Origin: Gnetum montanum
Lineage: Eukaryota > Streptophyta > Gnetopsida > Gnetales > Gnetaceae
Assembly: GCA_015680685.1 (NCBI GenBank)
Contig: MNCI01007802.1
Location: forward strand, 731,530 to 795,529
Direction: 5' to 3'
Length of the DNA stretch: 64,000 nucleotides
The notes under the pieces are model-generated. The model did not search any database. It saw only the letters and a list, made by a program, of their open reading frames with translations, and was not told the DNA's origin. Below are positions 46,421 through 59,397 of the stretch, one piece after another; the first letter of the stretch is position 1, and every line of letters begins with the position of its first letter. The position numbers and the translations under genes are program-made.

Positions 46421-46674
46421 CTGGGCATGTGTAGGCCAGCGTACAGGATGCATACTTAGTGAAAACCAAGTATTTTGAGCTCAAGATTTGCCAAGTTTGA
46501 TGCCAGATGTCATCGTAGTCTTCTGTGGGTCCCAGGGAACTTTTACTTGCTTGCTTTGACTTCGTTTGATGTTATTTTTGAGGCTTTCAAGCTTGGTCAT
46601 GCTGAGGATCAACATGACTTAGCTTAATTTCTGTCTTCAAGTGTTAGCCAAAATTTTTGTGGTGTTTCAGAACA

Positions 46675-47973
46675 CTTATCAGCAAAAAGGAAAAATGGTT
46701 GTAGATTTCAAGGCTATAGACTCAACCATAGAAGGTAATGGATGTGACATTTGCATATATAACCATATGAAAGGCTATTTCCTAGTCATGTTACATCTAC
46801 ATGAGTATTGATCTTTTGCATTGAATCCCAAGTTTGTACAAAAGTAAATGCCTAGGAAATTAACTTTCTCACAAGGTAATTATAGATAGTTTAACAACCA
46901 ACTATACTATCCTAGTGGAACTTATTAATAGCCTCAATACTATCATCAAACATAGTGGAAAAACCCATAGTTATGGGGGAGGCCATCATCAAACTAGCCC
47001 TACCCTTACTACTAGTCGAGCTCATATGGGTATTATGTTCAACAACCTATTTCTCTAACTAGTTCTACTTCCTCTACTTCGAATTGCTACTACCACTCTC
47101 CCAAATATCATCAACCCAAGACATATTTTAAAGGATCACAACCTCACACCTCTTATCCTTCATCATATCCTCAATATTCTCATACTTTCCTCCATGATAT
47201 GTCACCACTAGCAACATAGGAAGGTTTAGCATCATGACATCAATGAGAGAATGCTACTTGTTCTGCAAACATACATAGAAATGATAATGCTAGTAGATCT
47301 CCACCACAATCTAGGAAACGTCCTTTCTTTATGATGGTTCCCATGCATAATAAAAACACTCGTGGACCTACTAACTCATCCAAACTAGCACAATGCTAAT
47401 CAACTACAACATCCTTCCTTTCATGATCAATGTCTTCCAATCCTATGCAATGGCCACCATCATTACTCCAACACCTAATAGAAGTGATGAATCTAGCATC
47501 GTGGAGAGAAAAAAGAATTCATGCATGACCACTAATAGTAAAGGGTGTAGTTGTGGGTCAAAAATTCAAATATTAGTACAACCCCTATACCAACCCACCA
47601 CAAAGTTCAAGAGCAAGTGTGTGAGCAAAAACCAATCTATGTAGTAGCCACTAAACTAGAAGATACGTAGTGGCTTGAAAATGAGAATATAAAACTATTT
47701 CAAAGATGCATGGAAGTAACTAATATACTTATTAGTTCTAGAATTAAGAAAATGAACCAAATAGAGGACTTAGACACAGATATCTTACACTTTGATTATA
47801 CACTAGAAGAGGATCTTAAACATGGAGACCTGGGAATTAAAATAGAAAATCAAGAGAAAGAAGCAAAGATATCTGGATCTCGAAAAATAGAAATACCTTC
47901 AACTCCAAATGAAGATACGTCTTTGAATGATCCAAACAAGACCATCACCAATGTTAGATGTGCTACCACATGA
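46675..47973 (+). pseudogene. gag of element E, right part
   Basis: Continuation of the frame broken at 36581, beyond the duplicated GAACA. NGCDICIYNHMKGYFLVMLH (46740-46800) corresponds to the Cys/His segment of element A (CEICHYDHPKLCC). Later open stretches at 47393-47644 and 47710-47973 (acidic, EDLDTDILHFDYTLEEDLKHG) probably cover the end of gag. Protease is not recognisable. Confidence 0.65.
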
Positions 47974-48060
47974 TTAATTACATCAGTAATAGTGAGAGAT
48001 TGAAAAGCAGTGGTGTATAACTAGGGAATTGTGATGACTATCTCCCAAATGTGTGACCAT

Positions 48061-49674
48061 AAGATTAGTCATGGGGGAGATGCTCCATCCTAGTTCAAGA
48101 ACTAATAAGTGTTTGCACCCTTTTTTTTTAATTTTTTTTTATAATTTTTCTATTTCTTCCAAAATTTTTTGATTCTTCATATGTTTCCATTTCTTAATAT
48201 TTTTCTTTTCTTTATATGTTTCTCTTTTCTTGAGTCATTATCTTTATGTTTAATAAAAGTATTTCATGTTTTTGTTAATAATATTGCCAAGTCATGATGC
48301 AGAAGTCAATGCTATGTGCTGGTTTTTTGTGTTATGCTATCAACATGATTGAGTAAGTAATTGTGTAAGGGACTGAGACCACCTCATCCATCCCTCTAGT
48401 TCTCTAAATAAAGGTCTTTTTCATGGAAACAATTTGATTCTTCTTTCATGAAACTAAAACTAATGAATGATCATTGTACCTTGAAGAACCTATTATGGAC
48501 ATGTTTAAGTACCTTACATCCCAATCTCTACAATTGCTTCTCATCCCATTATTCACCTCACTATTGTATGTGATTATGAGCCTTTTTGTTTTGTGTAGGA
48601 TAGTGCAACATCCCAACCATAGTAGTTGTGTGTTGTTTTGAATAAAGGTATGGTCTACATTTAACTTCTTGGGTGCCCACAGATGTCTATAGAACTGGGT
48701 ATGCAAGGGGATTATGGTAGGTACTTGCTTTGGGGAGGACCCACTTGCATAACTTTTGTTGATCATGGCTTTGAACTAACCTTCACATCTTACAGAACAT
48801 TAGTGATGGTTTCTCTAAATTTATGCATAATTTTGAGATAAATTCTCATCAATTTCTCCTACTTTTCTATTTCCATATCCATTAATATTTCTTTGCCATC
48901 TTTTGAATCAGACCTTTGGTTTCAATTGTTAAAAAACTTGTGTGCTTTCAGAGTTACACTTATTAGTCATGGGGGCTAGGGATGTCTATTTTGAAATTTT
49001 TCTAACATCCTATTTTTGAAAATCATGGTAACTAATAGTAATTGATCAAAATAATGAGAACAACTTGATGATTTTACTTACCTCATAGCCTTGGACATAG
49101 TATCTGGTCATCATCTTCTGCTTAAACAAAAACTAAGGGATCTGAAAAGGGTTAATTATTAAGGAAATTTACCAAAACTAATATTTATTCTTTGGTGACT
49201 ACAGGTGATGCTAAAATAAATTTCTAAGGAAGAAGGTCATTTTCAGGCATGAAAATGAAGCTAAGAGGGAAACAACGAAGGATATGCCCATGGAAAAATT
49301 GTAGCACATACAAGATAGTAGCTCAAGAATCTCATGTTTACTAGATCCATGGGATGATGAGAAGAAATTTTATTCCATCCTTTAAGAATGTTCTACATAA
49401 CAAAAGAAACATTGACATAATAATCAAGGTTGGAAGTTTTCCACCGCTAGCAGCAACAAGAAGAATCATCTTTAGCAAATATTTTGAAGACCTCTACAAA
49501 TTTTATAATATTCAATGTTTGTCTAGTATTTTTGTCATTTTTTATGCATCCACTCAAATAAAATTTTGTAATGTGGCACTCAGTTTTGTTATGTCAAATT
49601 TTAGTTAATAATCCCATAACTTCCCAATTTTGTAAAGGAACTCAAGGAGGAGTTTTCATTCAATCATGGCAATA
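48061..49674 (+). other. non-coding 3' region of element E
   Basis: It begins near TCATGGGGGAGATG (about 48069), has another TCATGGGGG near 48967, and ends TCATGGCAATA before the LTR. CTTTGGGGAGGACCCACT is at 48728-48745. No ORF is supported. Confidence 0.65.
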
Positions 49675-50575
49675 TGATGAAGCATCAAAGTGTCACATCA
49701 ATAGGCCCTTGTCAATGTAGCCCCATTTACATGGTGTTGCCCCATCGATGGGGCCACATTGATGTAGCATTTGTTGCATCTACGAGGCCCCATCAATGTA
49801 GCCCAACAATAAAATCTATAAATACTTGTCATAGATGTGTTTATGGAAATTATTTGCTTAATAGAGTATTTGAACTCTTGTAGTTTTATTCTGTAGTCTT
49901 AGAGAATAGTCAGTGAGTGCCTATAGTGTAAATTTGAGTTAGTTGTACAATGTCTTATTTGGGTGGAAATGTACTAGGACACATTGCATGAATGAAAATA
50001 ATATTGAGATTGATTCTTATTCATTGTAGCACTTTGAATTAGATTAAATTTACTTTTAATGCAATTTATGTTTCATGTACTTAGTTAATATTTATGTTTC
50101 TATGCATGTTAATGAATTGGTGGAATGAGTGCAACTAGTCTTGAGCGTAAACACATATTTGCTAGGTAATCCTATTAGCATTATTGTTTGGTTTTTCTAA
50201 TAGCATAATGCTTGGTAATTCTAGTAGTGGATGTGTGGGTTCAGGACATGTACAACAAGTTGGGAATGGACACTCATCGTCCATAGGCTAGTTTAGACTT
50301 TACTTTCCATTGTTAATTAGTTTAAATAATTGATTTCTTCATTATCATTAGGAGTAGCATAAGGTCGAAACAAAATCAAGAATAATATGCCTCACTTTGG
50401 ACTAAATCATATGTGACAAAGCTACCACAAGTCCAAGTGGGAAGATAACAAACTACAATCAAGGCATAATGATCTAGATGCCACAACTAGTCACATCCAT
50501 GGAATTTGACTAGATTGTGCATAAACACTTATGATTGATATGGTTCGGCATAAGGGGTACCTCGACTACTCATCA
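49675..50575 (+). repeat. 3' LTR of element E
   Basis: 901 bp from TGATGAAGCATC to CTACTCATCA, aligned with 31193-32116 with many transitions, so the insertion is old. It is followed by CTAGG. Confidence 0.87.
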
Positions 50576-50984
50576 CTAGGAATAAGTTGAATTACTATAA
50601 AAATCTAGTGTTTTCATTCCAAGTTTTTATTTTTTATTTTCATGTTTGTTATTTAGTAGCTTTGATCTTGGTTTTATCTATGTTCTTAGTTAGAGCTAAA
50701 TTAATCGATGAAATTTTTCAATTTTTACTTAATCAATGTAGCACTTAGAATATAGGAAATATTAATTTATATCTTAGATTTATTTTATCATTCTATTCAA
50801 TCTCCTCTAGGGTGTTTTTCAATCCATAAGTGGCATAAGAAGTTAGTCTCTCCTTTGTGAAAGGAGTAAAATCCTTGAGAGTAAATCCTATATTGATAGG
50901 TGTCATGAAGGATCCTCTCATAAGCCTTTCTAATTTGATGAGACTAAATATAGTTATTGAAGTAATTTAATGTGAATATTTTCA

Positions 50985-51803
50985 TAATATATGGAATTTA
51001 ATATTTTTCCTAAAGTTGTTCATGGATATTATAATCCTATAGAGATTGATGCTAGCATGACAAAGGTCAAAGATCAATCTAAATGGATTGATCAAAAGAA
51101 AAGGTCTTATGTAGCTAATGATAGGACCATGAATGCATTTTATTGTTATCTTCTCAAAGATGAGCGTAATTAGATCGATATGTTTGAGACTACAAAAGAG
51201 ATTTGGAATAGTCTAGATGCATTCATGAAGGAACCAACTATACAAAAACTATAAAGATTTAGATCCTTCTTTGACATTTCAAAAATCTTAAGATGAAAGA
51301 AGATGAGACCAAGTAAAAACTCTCACAAGTAAACTTAAAAGGACTCAAATCACTACAAGTAATCAAGCTAAGATCACAGAAGATCTAAAAAATATACCTG
51401 GAAATTCCCAAAGGGAAGTACCACATTCTAAGTTATGAAAAAGAGTTCAAAAAAATCAAATGATTGTCTAGGACTTCTATAGCATCTTATAGAGCAAAGC
51501 TAGATGAAACTTAGTAAGTGGAAATACCTTCAAAGATATGAATTTATTACTAAATATTTTAATATGTAATGTCATTATTATAGCATTTTCATTCATATGA
51601 AATATCAATGTAGGAAACTACATGACAAGTAATTTTGAAAAGCTAACACAAATAGGTCAAGGAATCCTCAAAACTTAGAGTCAAAGAGGGTGATAATTTC
51701 AATTCCAAAAGGAGCTAATAACATGGCTTGCATGGCTATCACTTCTAAGTCAAAAAATATTTTTTGATGCCTTGATAGTGGATGCTCACATCACATGACT
51801 AGT
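50985..51803 (+). pseudogene. Ty1/copia gag-protease fragment, cut by element C
   Basis: Broken translation shows a copia-type gag segment (SMTKVKDQSKWIDQKKRSYVAND, AFYCYLLKDERN, FETTKEIWNSLDAFM; 51000-51240), matching the UBN2-like gag domain. It ends in CLDSGCSHHMT (51771-51803), the active-site D-S-G block at the start of copia protease. Element C is inserted directly behind it, and no continuation is in the window. Several stops. Confidence 0.72.
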
Positions 51804-52671
51804 TGATGAACTATGTTTTGCCTAGCTCCAATATTGGATATGCAATATCAAAGCCTTGATATTAGGTACATGATATTGGGTCCCAAGAAGTGATGTCAGA
51901 TATCCAATATCATAGGGTATGTGTTAGCCTTTAAATATAGCACTCAGGTGCACAGTTTGGATATAGTTTTTGTCATACCATAGCAGAGCTCTTGTAGTTT
52001 CCTTTTTCCAGAGTTAGAATATTTTCTAAAGTGCCCATAACAGGAGTCATTAAGTGTAAGGATCTTTATTTAAGCATTTTTGTACCTAAGCATGATAGTG
52101 TGTGCAACAATAAAGATGAGCTTTCTAATCAAACCTTGTAGCACCTTGGATAGCTTAAATATTTCATTCATGCATTTAATGTTTTTATGCAATTTCATTT
52201 AATATTTCCATGTAATTAAGCTAATGTAAGATAGCCAAATTAAATAGCAGTTAATTAAGCACATAAGTGCAACCACTTCGAGCCTGTGTATGATGCTTGG
52301 TAATCCTAGCAATGCTTAACATTTGATAACCCAGTAGCATTATATGTGTTAAGGATGTGCACAGAAAGTGGGATTGAATACTTATGTTAGGATAGTTTGT
52401 TATTATTTAGAAATTAGGTTAATTAAATTTATTTATAAATTGAGTTTCAACTTGTTAAAATACATCATAATAAAAATCATGTGCCTCAATTACACTTAAC
52501 CATATAATTAAGCTCCACAAGTGTAGTTTGGAAGACAATGATTGTCACAATTAGATTTCATGTCTTAGAACCAATGTACTTAGGAACTTAAGATCTATGG
52601 AATTTGATCGGATTGTGTGTGAACGCTTGTGATTTGTATGGTTGGGTGTAGGTGTACATTGCCACTAATCA
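51804..52671 (+). repeat. 5' LTR of element C
   Basis: 868 bp. U3 holds degenerate GATATC/GGATATGC palindromes (51830-51910), comparable to the GCGATATCGC cluster of A and B but without CpG. R/U5 boxes (AAGTGGGATTGAATACTTATG, TTTGATCGGATTGTGTGTGA region) correspond to those of the other families. Confidence 0.85.
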
Positions 52672-52672
52672 T

Positions 52673-52691
52673 TGGCACCATTTCTGGGGAC
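52673..52691 (+). other. primer-binding site of element C
   Basis: TGGCACCATTTCTGGGGAC follows the LTR by one base. Its GGGGA end is the best preserved part of the Athila-type site among the elements here. Confidence 0.68.
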
Positions 52692-52889
52692 CTTTAGTTG
52701 TTACATTTGTTATTTAGGACTTAGTAAAAAATTATTCAAGATCATTGGAATGAATCCTAAAGTCATATCATACATTAAAATTACTACAATAATTTTAAGA
52801 TGCACATTGCATTTATTATTTTTTAACATAATATGTCTACTTGTCATAGGAGTGATTCTTTGTCAAAGTTTGATAGAGTAAATCAACAG

Positions 52890-53930
52890 GTACCCTAACA
52901 ATATAAAGTGGTATATGCTCATCTTGATGAGTATGTACCCAATTTAACCTTCATTCTGCACAAGGATGAACTGTTGTGGTTGCACGACATGGAGGGAAAC
53001 ATCATTTTGGCACTTGATCAATCCATTTTTATGATGCTCCAACAAACTCTTATGTAATTGGGTCTCTAGGAATTTCATGTTGAGTATGTTTGGTGGGATA
53101 GTGATGCTAGGGATTATCATCCCACTGATGCACATTGTCGAAGGGATCGACAATTAGAGCGATGCTACAAATCTATGAAAGAAAATTGGTTCAATGATTT
53201 CCCATACTTGGCATGCCAAAATGATGGTGGAGAACCTTTCTTTGGAGGTTTTCCATTAAGAGAAAATTCTCTCTTTAAATTTAGTGAAGGAGGTCAAAAC
53301 TAGAACCTAGAGTCCACAATCCACAATCCTGGTTCTAGCAAAAATGGATTCAATGAAAAAGGGGGATCCAAGGAGGAGAGTTAGTGTAGAGATGTAGACA
53401 AAAAGCAAGATCGTGATCATGGCTACGACCATTGAAGAGGGAATGGCAGACATTGTGATGATGCTAGTCATCCTTCCTCTTCACCTTCATCATCTTCTTC
53501 CTCTTCTGGCTCTAAATGCAACTATAGGAGGCGTGATCATGATGGAGGTGACCAATGGGATTGAGATGATTGTTAGGACCATTAGGCAAGTCAAGACCTA
53601 GGGCATGAGCATTCATGAGAGATCCACCATCATGAACAAAGGGGTAGTAGAGGCCATTGTCGATAGTAGAATCATGGCCTCAATGTGCCTTTGCTTACTA
53701 CTTGGAGTATGCTTAACATTGCAGAGGCAGTGAGGATTCCCACAAGGCATGTAAAAGATAGTTGGATCAAGAGGCTATACATGAACAATATTCCTTAGTT
53801 TGAAGGGGGATATAACTTAGATTTGTAGAAGTATCTTCAAGCTTTCCATGATGCATGTGCCTTGAAAAATATAGAAAATGACTAGCAAAAGCTTAAGTTG
53901 TTTCTTAGGACACTCATTAAAAAAGGTTAC
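52890..53930 (+). pseudogene. gag of element C, decayed and internally deleted
   Basis: YAHLDEYVPNLTFILHKDEL (52914-52973) matches the N-terminal capsid part in element B. The linker and core start (MLNIAEAVRIPTRHVKDSW, 53710-53766) follow. Near 53925 the frame jumps to sequence that corresponds to about 1345 of element A, a deletion of the gag middle. Many stops. Confidence 0.7.
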
Positions 53931-54119
53931 CTTATCCTCAAGGAAATCCTAGGTAGTTACATTAGCAATAATAGTATTATCCAAGTGGAATTCCAATACA
54001 ACTGTATGAGTAGTATTAATAGTGGTAGTAAGCATAGTCATGGGCATTGCCACCACTAAGGTAGCAATACCCTTATAGACAACCACTGTTGATGTAAGAA
54101 TGAGCATTAAAGATCTTTT

Positions 54120-57100
54120 CCTAGAGATATCTAAGGAAAATGCATTTGAAAAGATCGAGAAGAAGTGAGTTCCATGCATTGAGTATAGTGATACAGGGTG
54201 TAATTATGTGTAGAAACTCTAGTCCTTTAATTGAGCATCCATCTATGCATGCAGATAGTGTGCACCTAAAGTAGATATTCAAAGGCATTTATAGATACTA
54301 GTCACAAAACAAGAGGGCACTTAGTGGTTGACTACTAATTTTGAAAGCATCACACTTTGCATGGAACCTACTGATTGCCTAACATGCACTTAGGTTCTAA
54401 GCATAGATGAACTAGAGGAAGTTCATCACCAACTTTCTAATAATGCAAATGATGATACCTATTGGGGAGAGTTGGAAATTCCTAAAAATTTTAAGTAAGA
54501 GCCCCTTGAATTAAAAACTCTACCTATCGGCATAGAATATGCATTCTTAAAAAATGGGAAGCTAGTAATAATCAATTCAAATCTTACTTTAGAACATAAA
54601 AAAATTTTGTTGAATGTGGTTGAAAAATTGTTAATGTCCTTTGCTTGGTCATATCTTGAACTCATAGGGATTGATCCTAGGATATGCCAACATCATATCT
54701 ACACTGACCTAGCCATAAAGCCAAATAGAAAATCATAGAGGCAATTAAATCCTAAATTGAAGTAGATCATTAAAGAGGAAGTCAAAAAACTCCTCAAGGT
54801 GGGGTTTATCTATCCAATTGCGGATAGTGAGTGGGTTAGTTCACTCATGATTGTGCCAAAGAAAGGTGGCAAGTGGCATGTCTATATTAATTTTCAACTA
54901 CTAAATATGGCAATATTCAAGGATAATTTTCCATTGCCATTCATTAATTAGGTGTTGAACATTATATCTAGGAATTTCTATTATAGTTTTCTAGATGGTT
55001 ATAGTGGCTATAACCAAATCTAGATCACACCAGAAGACTAGGCTAGAATAACATTCATGAATCCCTGTGGGATCTTTGTATATCGCAAGATGCCTTTTAG
55101 TCTATGCAATGCCACTACTACCTTCCAATGGTTGTTTTAAAGTATTTTTCAATAGCAAATTGGTAGCGGGGTGAAAGTATTCATAGATGACTTCTCCACC
55201 TATGAAACTACATTTGAGCAAGACATAAATCACCTTGAGCAAGTACTCAGAAGACGTGTGGAAAAAAATCTATGGCTCAATTAGGAAAAGATTCATTTGA
55301 TGATTCAGGAGGGCATTGTATTGGGGCACAAAATCTCACAAGCAAAAATTGAGGTTGACCTTGAAAGAATAAGGGTCATCCAAGAAATCACCCACCAACC
55401 AAAAACCATCAAAGATGTTCTATCATTCCTTGGACACATTGGCTACTATTGGTGATTCATTGAGAATTTCTCTAAGATTGTAAAATTGTTGGTTGAGCTA
55501 ATAAAGAAGGATTCTTCATTTTTATAGAACAAGAAATGTGAAAAAGCATTTCAATAGCTGAAGATAAAACTTGTAGAAATGTTGATTCTATAGGCACCTG
55601 ACTAGTCCAAACTGTTTTATGTTATGATGGATGCATCACATTACACCTTGGGAGCTATGCTTATGTAGTTGGATGACAAGAAAAATCCATTATGCAAGCT
55701 AAAGCATTATGGATACACAACTAAACTACATCACCATAGAAAAAGAATTAATGATAGTGGTGTTTGCTTTAGAGAAGTTAAAGCACTATGTGCTTCAATA
55801 TAAAGTGTTTGTGCACATGGACCACAATGTAATTCACTTCCTCATGAATAAGCCAATGGTGAGCCCTTCTATCATATTGTGACTAGTGATCTTATAGGAA
55901 TTCAATATTATAATGGTATATCAAAAAGGAACTAAGAATGTGGTTGCTAATCACTTGTCTTAGTTGTGATGGAACAACCAAGAGAAGGAAAGTCCACTAT
56001 CTAATCTATTTCCTAATGAACTCCTCTTTGCTAGGGATATAACTGAATAAGCATCCCTAGAACTAAAATGGTATAATGGAATTTTCACCTATATTCTCAC
56101 TCAAGAGATGCCACAAGGGTTAGGCCACTAGAAGAAATAATAGTTTCTTTACTAGGTGAAATGCTTCATGGAGATTAATGGACACCTCTGCAAGGTGTGC
56201 GCCAATGGCTTGGTTCATTGGTGTGTCCCTACTATTGATCAACTATGCATTCTCTAGGATGCTCATGAGGGTCCTTATGGTGGTGACTATGCTAGGAGAT
56301 TCATATCCATTAAAATACTAATGGTAGGGTATTATTGGCCAATAATTTTTAGCGATGCTCACCAGTTTGTCCAATTTTGTGAACATTTCCAATGAGATGG
56401 TGGAATGATTACTTAAATGGAGGGACTGCAACAATGGATTAAACCACTAGAACCTTTTAACATTTTGGGCATTTATTTCATGGGTCCCATCACACCCATG
56501 TCAAATGAAAAGGCATACATCATAGTTGTTGTTGACTATTGTATGAAATGCGAAAAAGCAACAATCGTCATTGATTGTACATCTTCTACTATTGCTCTAT
56601 TTATATAAAAAAATGTTGAAAATAGGTTTGGTGTGCCGCATGCATTAATTTATAATAATGGCACCCACTTTATAGGTACTATTTTTTGGAAGCTTATGTA
56701 ATGCTTGGGGGTTGAACATAATCTAATAACACCCTACCACCCCCAAGCCAATGGTCAAGTTGAGGTTACAAATAGGAAAATCACAAAGATCCTAATAAAA
56801 AATATTAGAAAATATAGGAGAGATTAGAGTACAAAATCCAATGATGCCCTATGGACCTACCACTCAACATGGAAACTCCCTATAGGATATTCTCCCTATG
56901 AGTTGGTGTATGGAAAATTACCAACACTTTCTATTCAATTCGAGCTCTGTACACTTTCAAGAGCCTATGACCTTGACCTTGACTTAAGTCTAGCACAAAA
57001 AGAACAATTAATGAATCTTAACTTGCTAGATGAAAATTGATTAGTGGCCCTATCATCTAATGAGTTACATAAGGCATTTAACAAGAAGTGCCATGACCTT

Positions 57101-57320
57101 AGAATTAGAAAAGTCAAATTTCAACTAGGAGATAAGCTCCTCTACTGAAACCCCACACACATACCTCAACAAACTAAGTTCTAGAAATTGTGGAAAGGAC
57201 TTTATATCATTTATGAAAATTTTACTTCTGAGGTCATGATGATCTATAAACCTGAGAATCTAGATAAGAAGCAACTACTCACCATACAACAAGTTAAACC
57301 TTTCCATGGGCCTAAGTAAG
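54120..57320 (+). pseudogene. pol of element C: protease remnant, reverse transcriptase, RNase H, integrase
   Basis: A protease tail (DLFLEISKENAFEKIEKK, about 54105-54160) is followed by reverse transcriptase: KVGFIYPIADSEWVSSLMIV (54800-54858), SFLDGYSGYNQI (54987-55022) and VFIDDF (55169-55186), the catalytic YxDD-type box. RNase H shows VMMDASHYTLGAML (55622-55663). Integrase has the His/Cys zinc region (56260-56400), GIYFMGPI where relatives have an Asp before FMGP, YNNGTHF where the second Asp is expected, and HPQANGQVEVTNR with its Glu. Two of three catalytic residues are therefore lost. No chromodomain is visible at the C-terminus (ends VKPFHGPK, 57313). At least ten stops; it cannot act. 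Confidence 0.85.
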
Positions 57321-57387
57321 CTCGTTCAACCAATGCCTCATAAGATGGGCAACCATGCTCAATCTTTTAGATTTCCTTCTTTCAACT

Positions 57388-59397
57388 TAATCATGGGGGA
57401 GATGGCCATCCATGCTAACTATATAAGTAGCTTCTTAGCTTTTCATCTTTTTGTTTTACATGTTTTTGTTTTACACAATGTTATTTTTACAACTTTTTGT
57501 TTTACACATTCTTTATCTTATATCTATTTGTTTTTATGTTATTAATTTTTTAAATTTTTTATTTTACAACATTGTTAGTACATTTTATTTTTCTTAACTT
57601 TTTTACAATTTATTATATATTTTTCTTTATTTTGGTATGATTTTCTTATTGTGTTTTAATAGTAATGTGTCTTATTGCCAAATGGGTACAATGTAGTTGT
57701 TTGATGTGGGCATGTGTTATCCAGTTATTTGATCATTGGTGTATGAATTTTGGCTTTGAATTCTGTTATTGATAACTTGGACATAGTTTCTTTTTAATGA
57801 AATAGGTAGTAAGTTTACAACATCCACCCATCCACAAACTCTATGATTTTCCTTATTCTAGATGAATGAGGTCCCTTTCCATTGATACAACTTTAATGAA
57901 CTTATGACCTTGGTAGTTTCTAAACTTGAAAAGGATTTAAAGGTTTGAACATGATGTTACTTCAAGGGGACATGGTACTCTTTGTGCCTTTCTACTTACT
58001 TAGGTGCATGTGTGTTTTCATGGATTTCTTACCATTCCATGTCAACCAATAAGAGGAAATTAAATAAGTCTTTACATGGTGTGGTTCCCATTCAAACCAA
58101 AAAAATAAAAAATAAAAAAATCAATGGGAATTTAAAGCACACCCCTTAGACAGAATAAATGGGCCATAGACACTAGTTATGGAACTAGAAAGATATGTTA
58201 GCCATGCCTGAAGGTCCCCTCTAACTAAGGCCCTTTCTCACTTCCTACTTCTCTTTTATTCTTAAATAAGGAATGGTGGTTGTTTTTTGGGAGTACTCTT
58301 GTGTCTCAAGGGGGTGCACTGGTCTGAAAATGCTAATGCAAAGTCACTAAAAGAGGTTGGTTTTGGTTTGGACTAAGGATGGATTTTATCAAGTCATTTA
58401 ACCAAAAAAGTCACGAGGAACTTCATCTAACCTTAATTGGAAACTACATTTCACTATTTTTCTCATTCATCTATGCTTTCCATGCCTCACCTCACTGCTG
58501 GTTTCATGTTCTTTTTCAATGTCTTGGTTTAATATCTTGAAATTCTTATGTAGTTTCTTTTCAGATTTTGTACTTAACTTTTCATAACCATTAATCATCC
58601 ATGGAGCCCACAGATTCCTTGGTTTGAGGTTATGCAAGGGCAACAAAATGCATGTGCATTCTTTGGGGAGGATCCACTTGCATACCCTTTGGTTGGGTTA
58701 GTTAAGTTCTCTATCCTTGGACATTGTCACAATCAAATCCTTTTGTGTGCCCCATCAATGACATTCAATTATCTACATCTTCACAATGTTTTTCAGCGAC
58801 ATCCTTCTCTCTCTTTTTTTTATTTTTGTAAAATCTTTAACCCTCTTCAAGCATTTAATCATGTTTGGACTTTTTAGAATTTAATAATGGACTACTTATC
58901 CATTTCACCCTATTTTTTAGTCTTCTCACTAATACTATTAAAAGGAATCAATCCATCATAATCACAACTTATCCAAGTGTAACTACTGATGAGACAAGGT
59001 ACCTAATAGCTACATGTTACACATTGCATACTCATCCATGATTTTGTTATGATTGCAATGGAAAGTATGGACTAGAAGTAGGATTTTCCTCATAAAAGGG
59101 ATCAGTAGCAACATAATGCAATGGGGATCCTTTATGATCATCAAATCTTCTACGTTTCTCTTCAGTTGCCAGAGGTGGTGGATGTCAATTTTTTCTAGGA
59201 GGTTCAATTCTATTGTCATGAACACCCAATTTTGTAAAAGATTGTAAATCCATACACTTGGATACTTAGAGGTTATTTGTTCCATCTAAGTTAGTTTGCA
59301 TGTTAGTTAATAAGCCCATACCTTCCCAATATCTTGTAAGGAACTTGTTCCTTCTCTTGTTTACTCTAGGATGAGTTTTTATTAAATCATGGAGGTA
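57388..59397 (+). other. non-coding 3' region of element C
   Basis: It starts TCATGGGGGAGATGGCC (about 57390) shortly after the end of integrase and ends TCATGGAGGTA next to the 3' LTR. CTTTGGGGAGGATCCACT is at 58661-58678. No env-like ORF. Confidence 0.68.

Larger units (their letters stand above)
36582..46669 (-). mobile_element. Element D: non-autonomous Tat/Ogre-like gag-protease LTR retrotransposon
   Basis: LTRs of about 1.9 and 2.1 kb (36582-38484 and 44594-46669) start TGAAACACC and end GGTCAGTACA on the minus strand and are flanked by a perfect TSD GAACA (36577-36581, 46670-46674). From 5' to 3' on the minus strand: primer-binding site, a leader minisatellite, a long gag-protease frame, a repeat-rich 3' region and a polypurine tract. 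There is no reverse transcriptase, RNase H or integrase. The architecture fits what has been called a TR-GAG element. It is nested in the gag of element E. Confidence 0.93.
44594..46669 (-). repeat. 5' LTR of element D
   Basis: 2076 bp. Minus strand: TGAAACACC, five-unit array (46420-45400), GCGTATACGC cluster, TATA box near 45160, transcribed part, and GGTCAGTACA at the end. Confidence 0.92.
31193..50575 (+). mobile_element. Element E: Ty3/gypsy element, split by element D and by a 3-kb unassigned segment
   Basis: LTRs at 31193-32116 and 49675-50575 both begin TGATGAAGC and share TATA and downstream blocks; flanks are GTAGG (31188-31192) and CTAGG (50576-50580), a TSD with one mismatch. After a primer-binding site the expected gag start is replaced by about 3 kb of other sequence, then gag resumes (35235-36581), is cut by D, and continues at 46675. 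No pol is found. The non-coding 3' region is of the A/B/C type. Confidence 0.85.
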
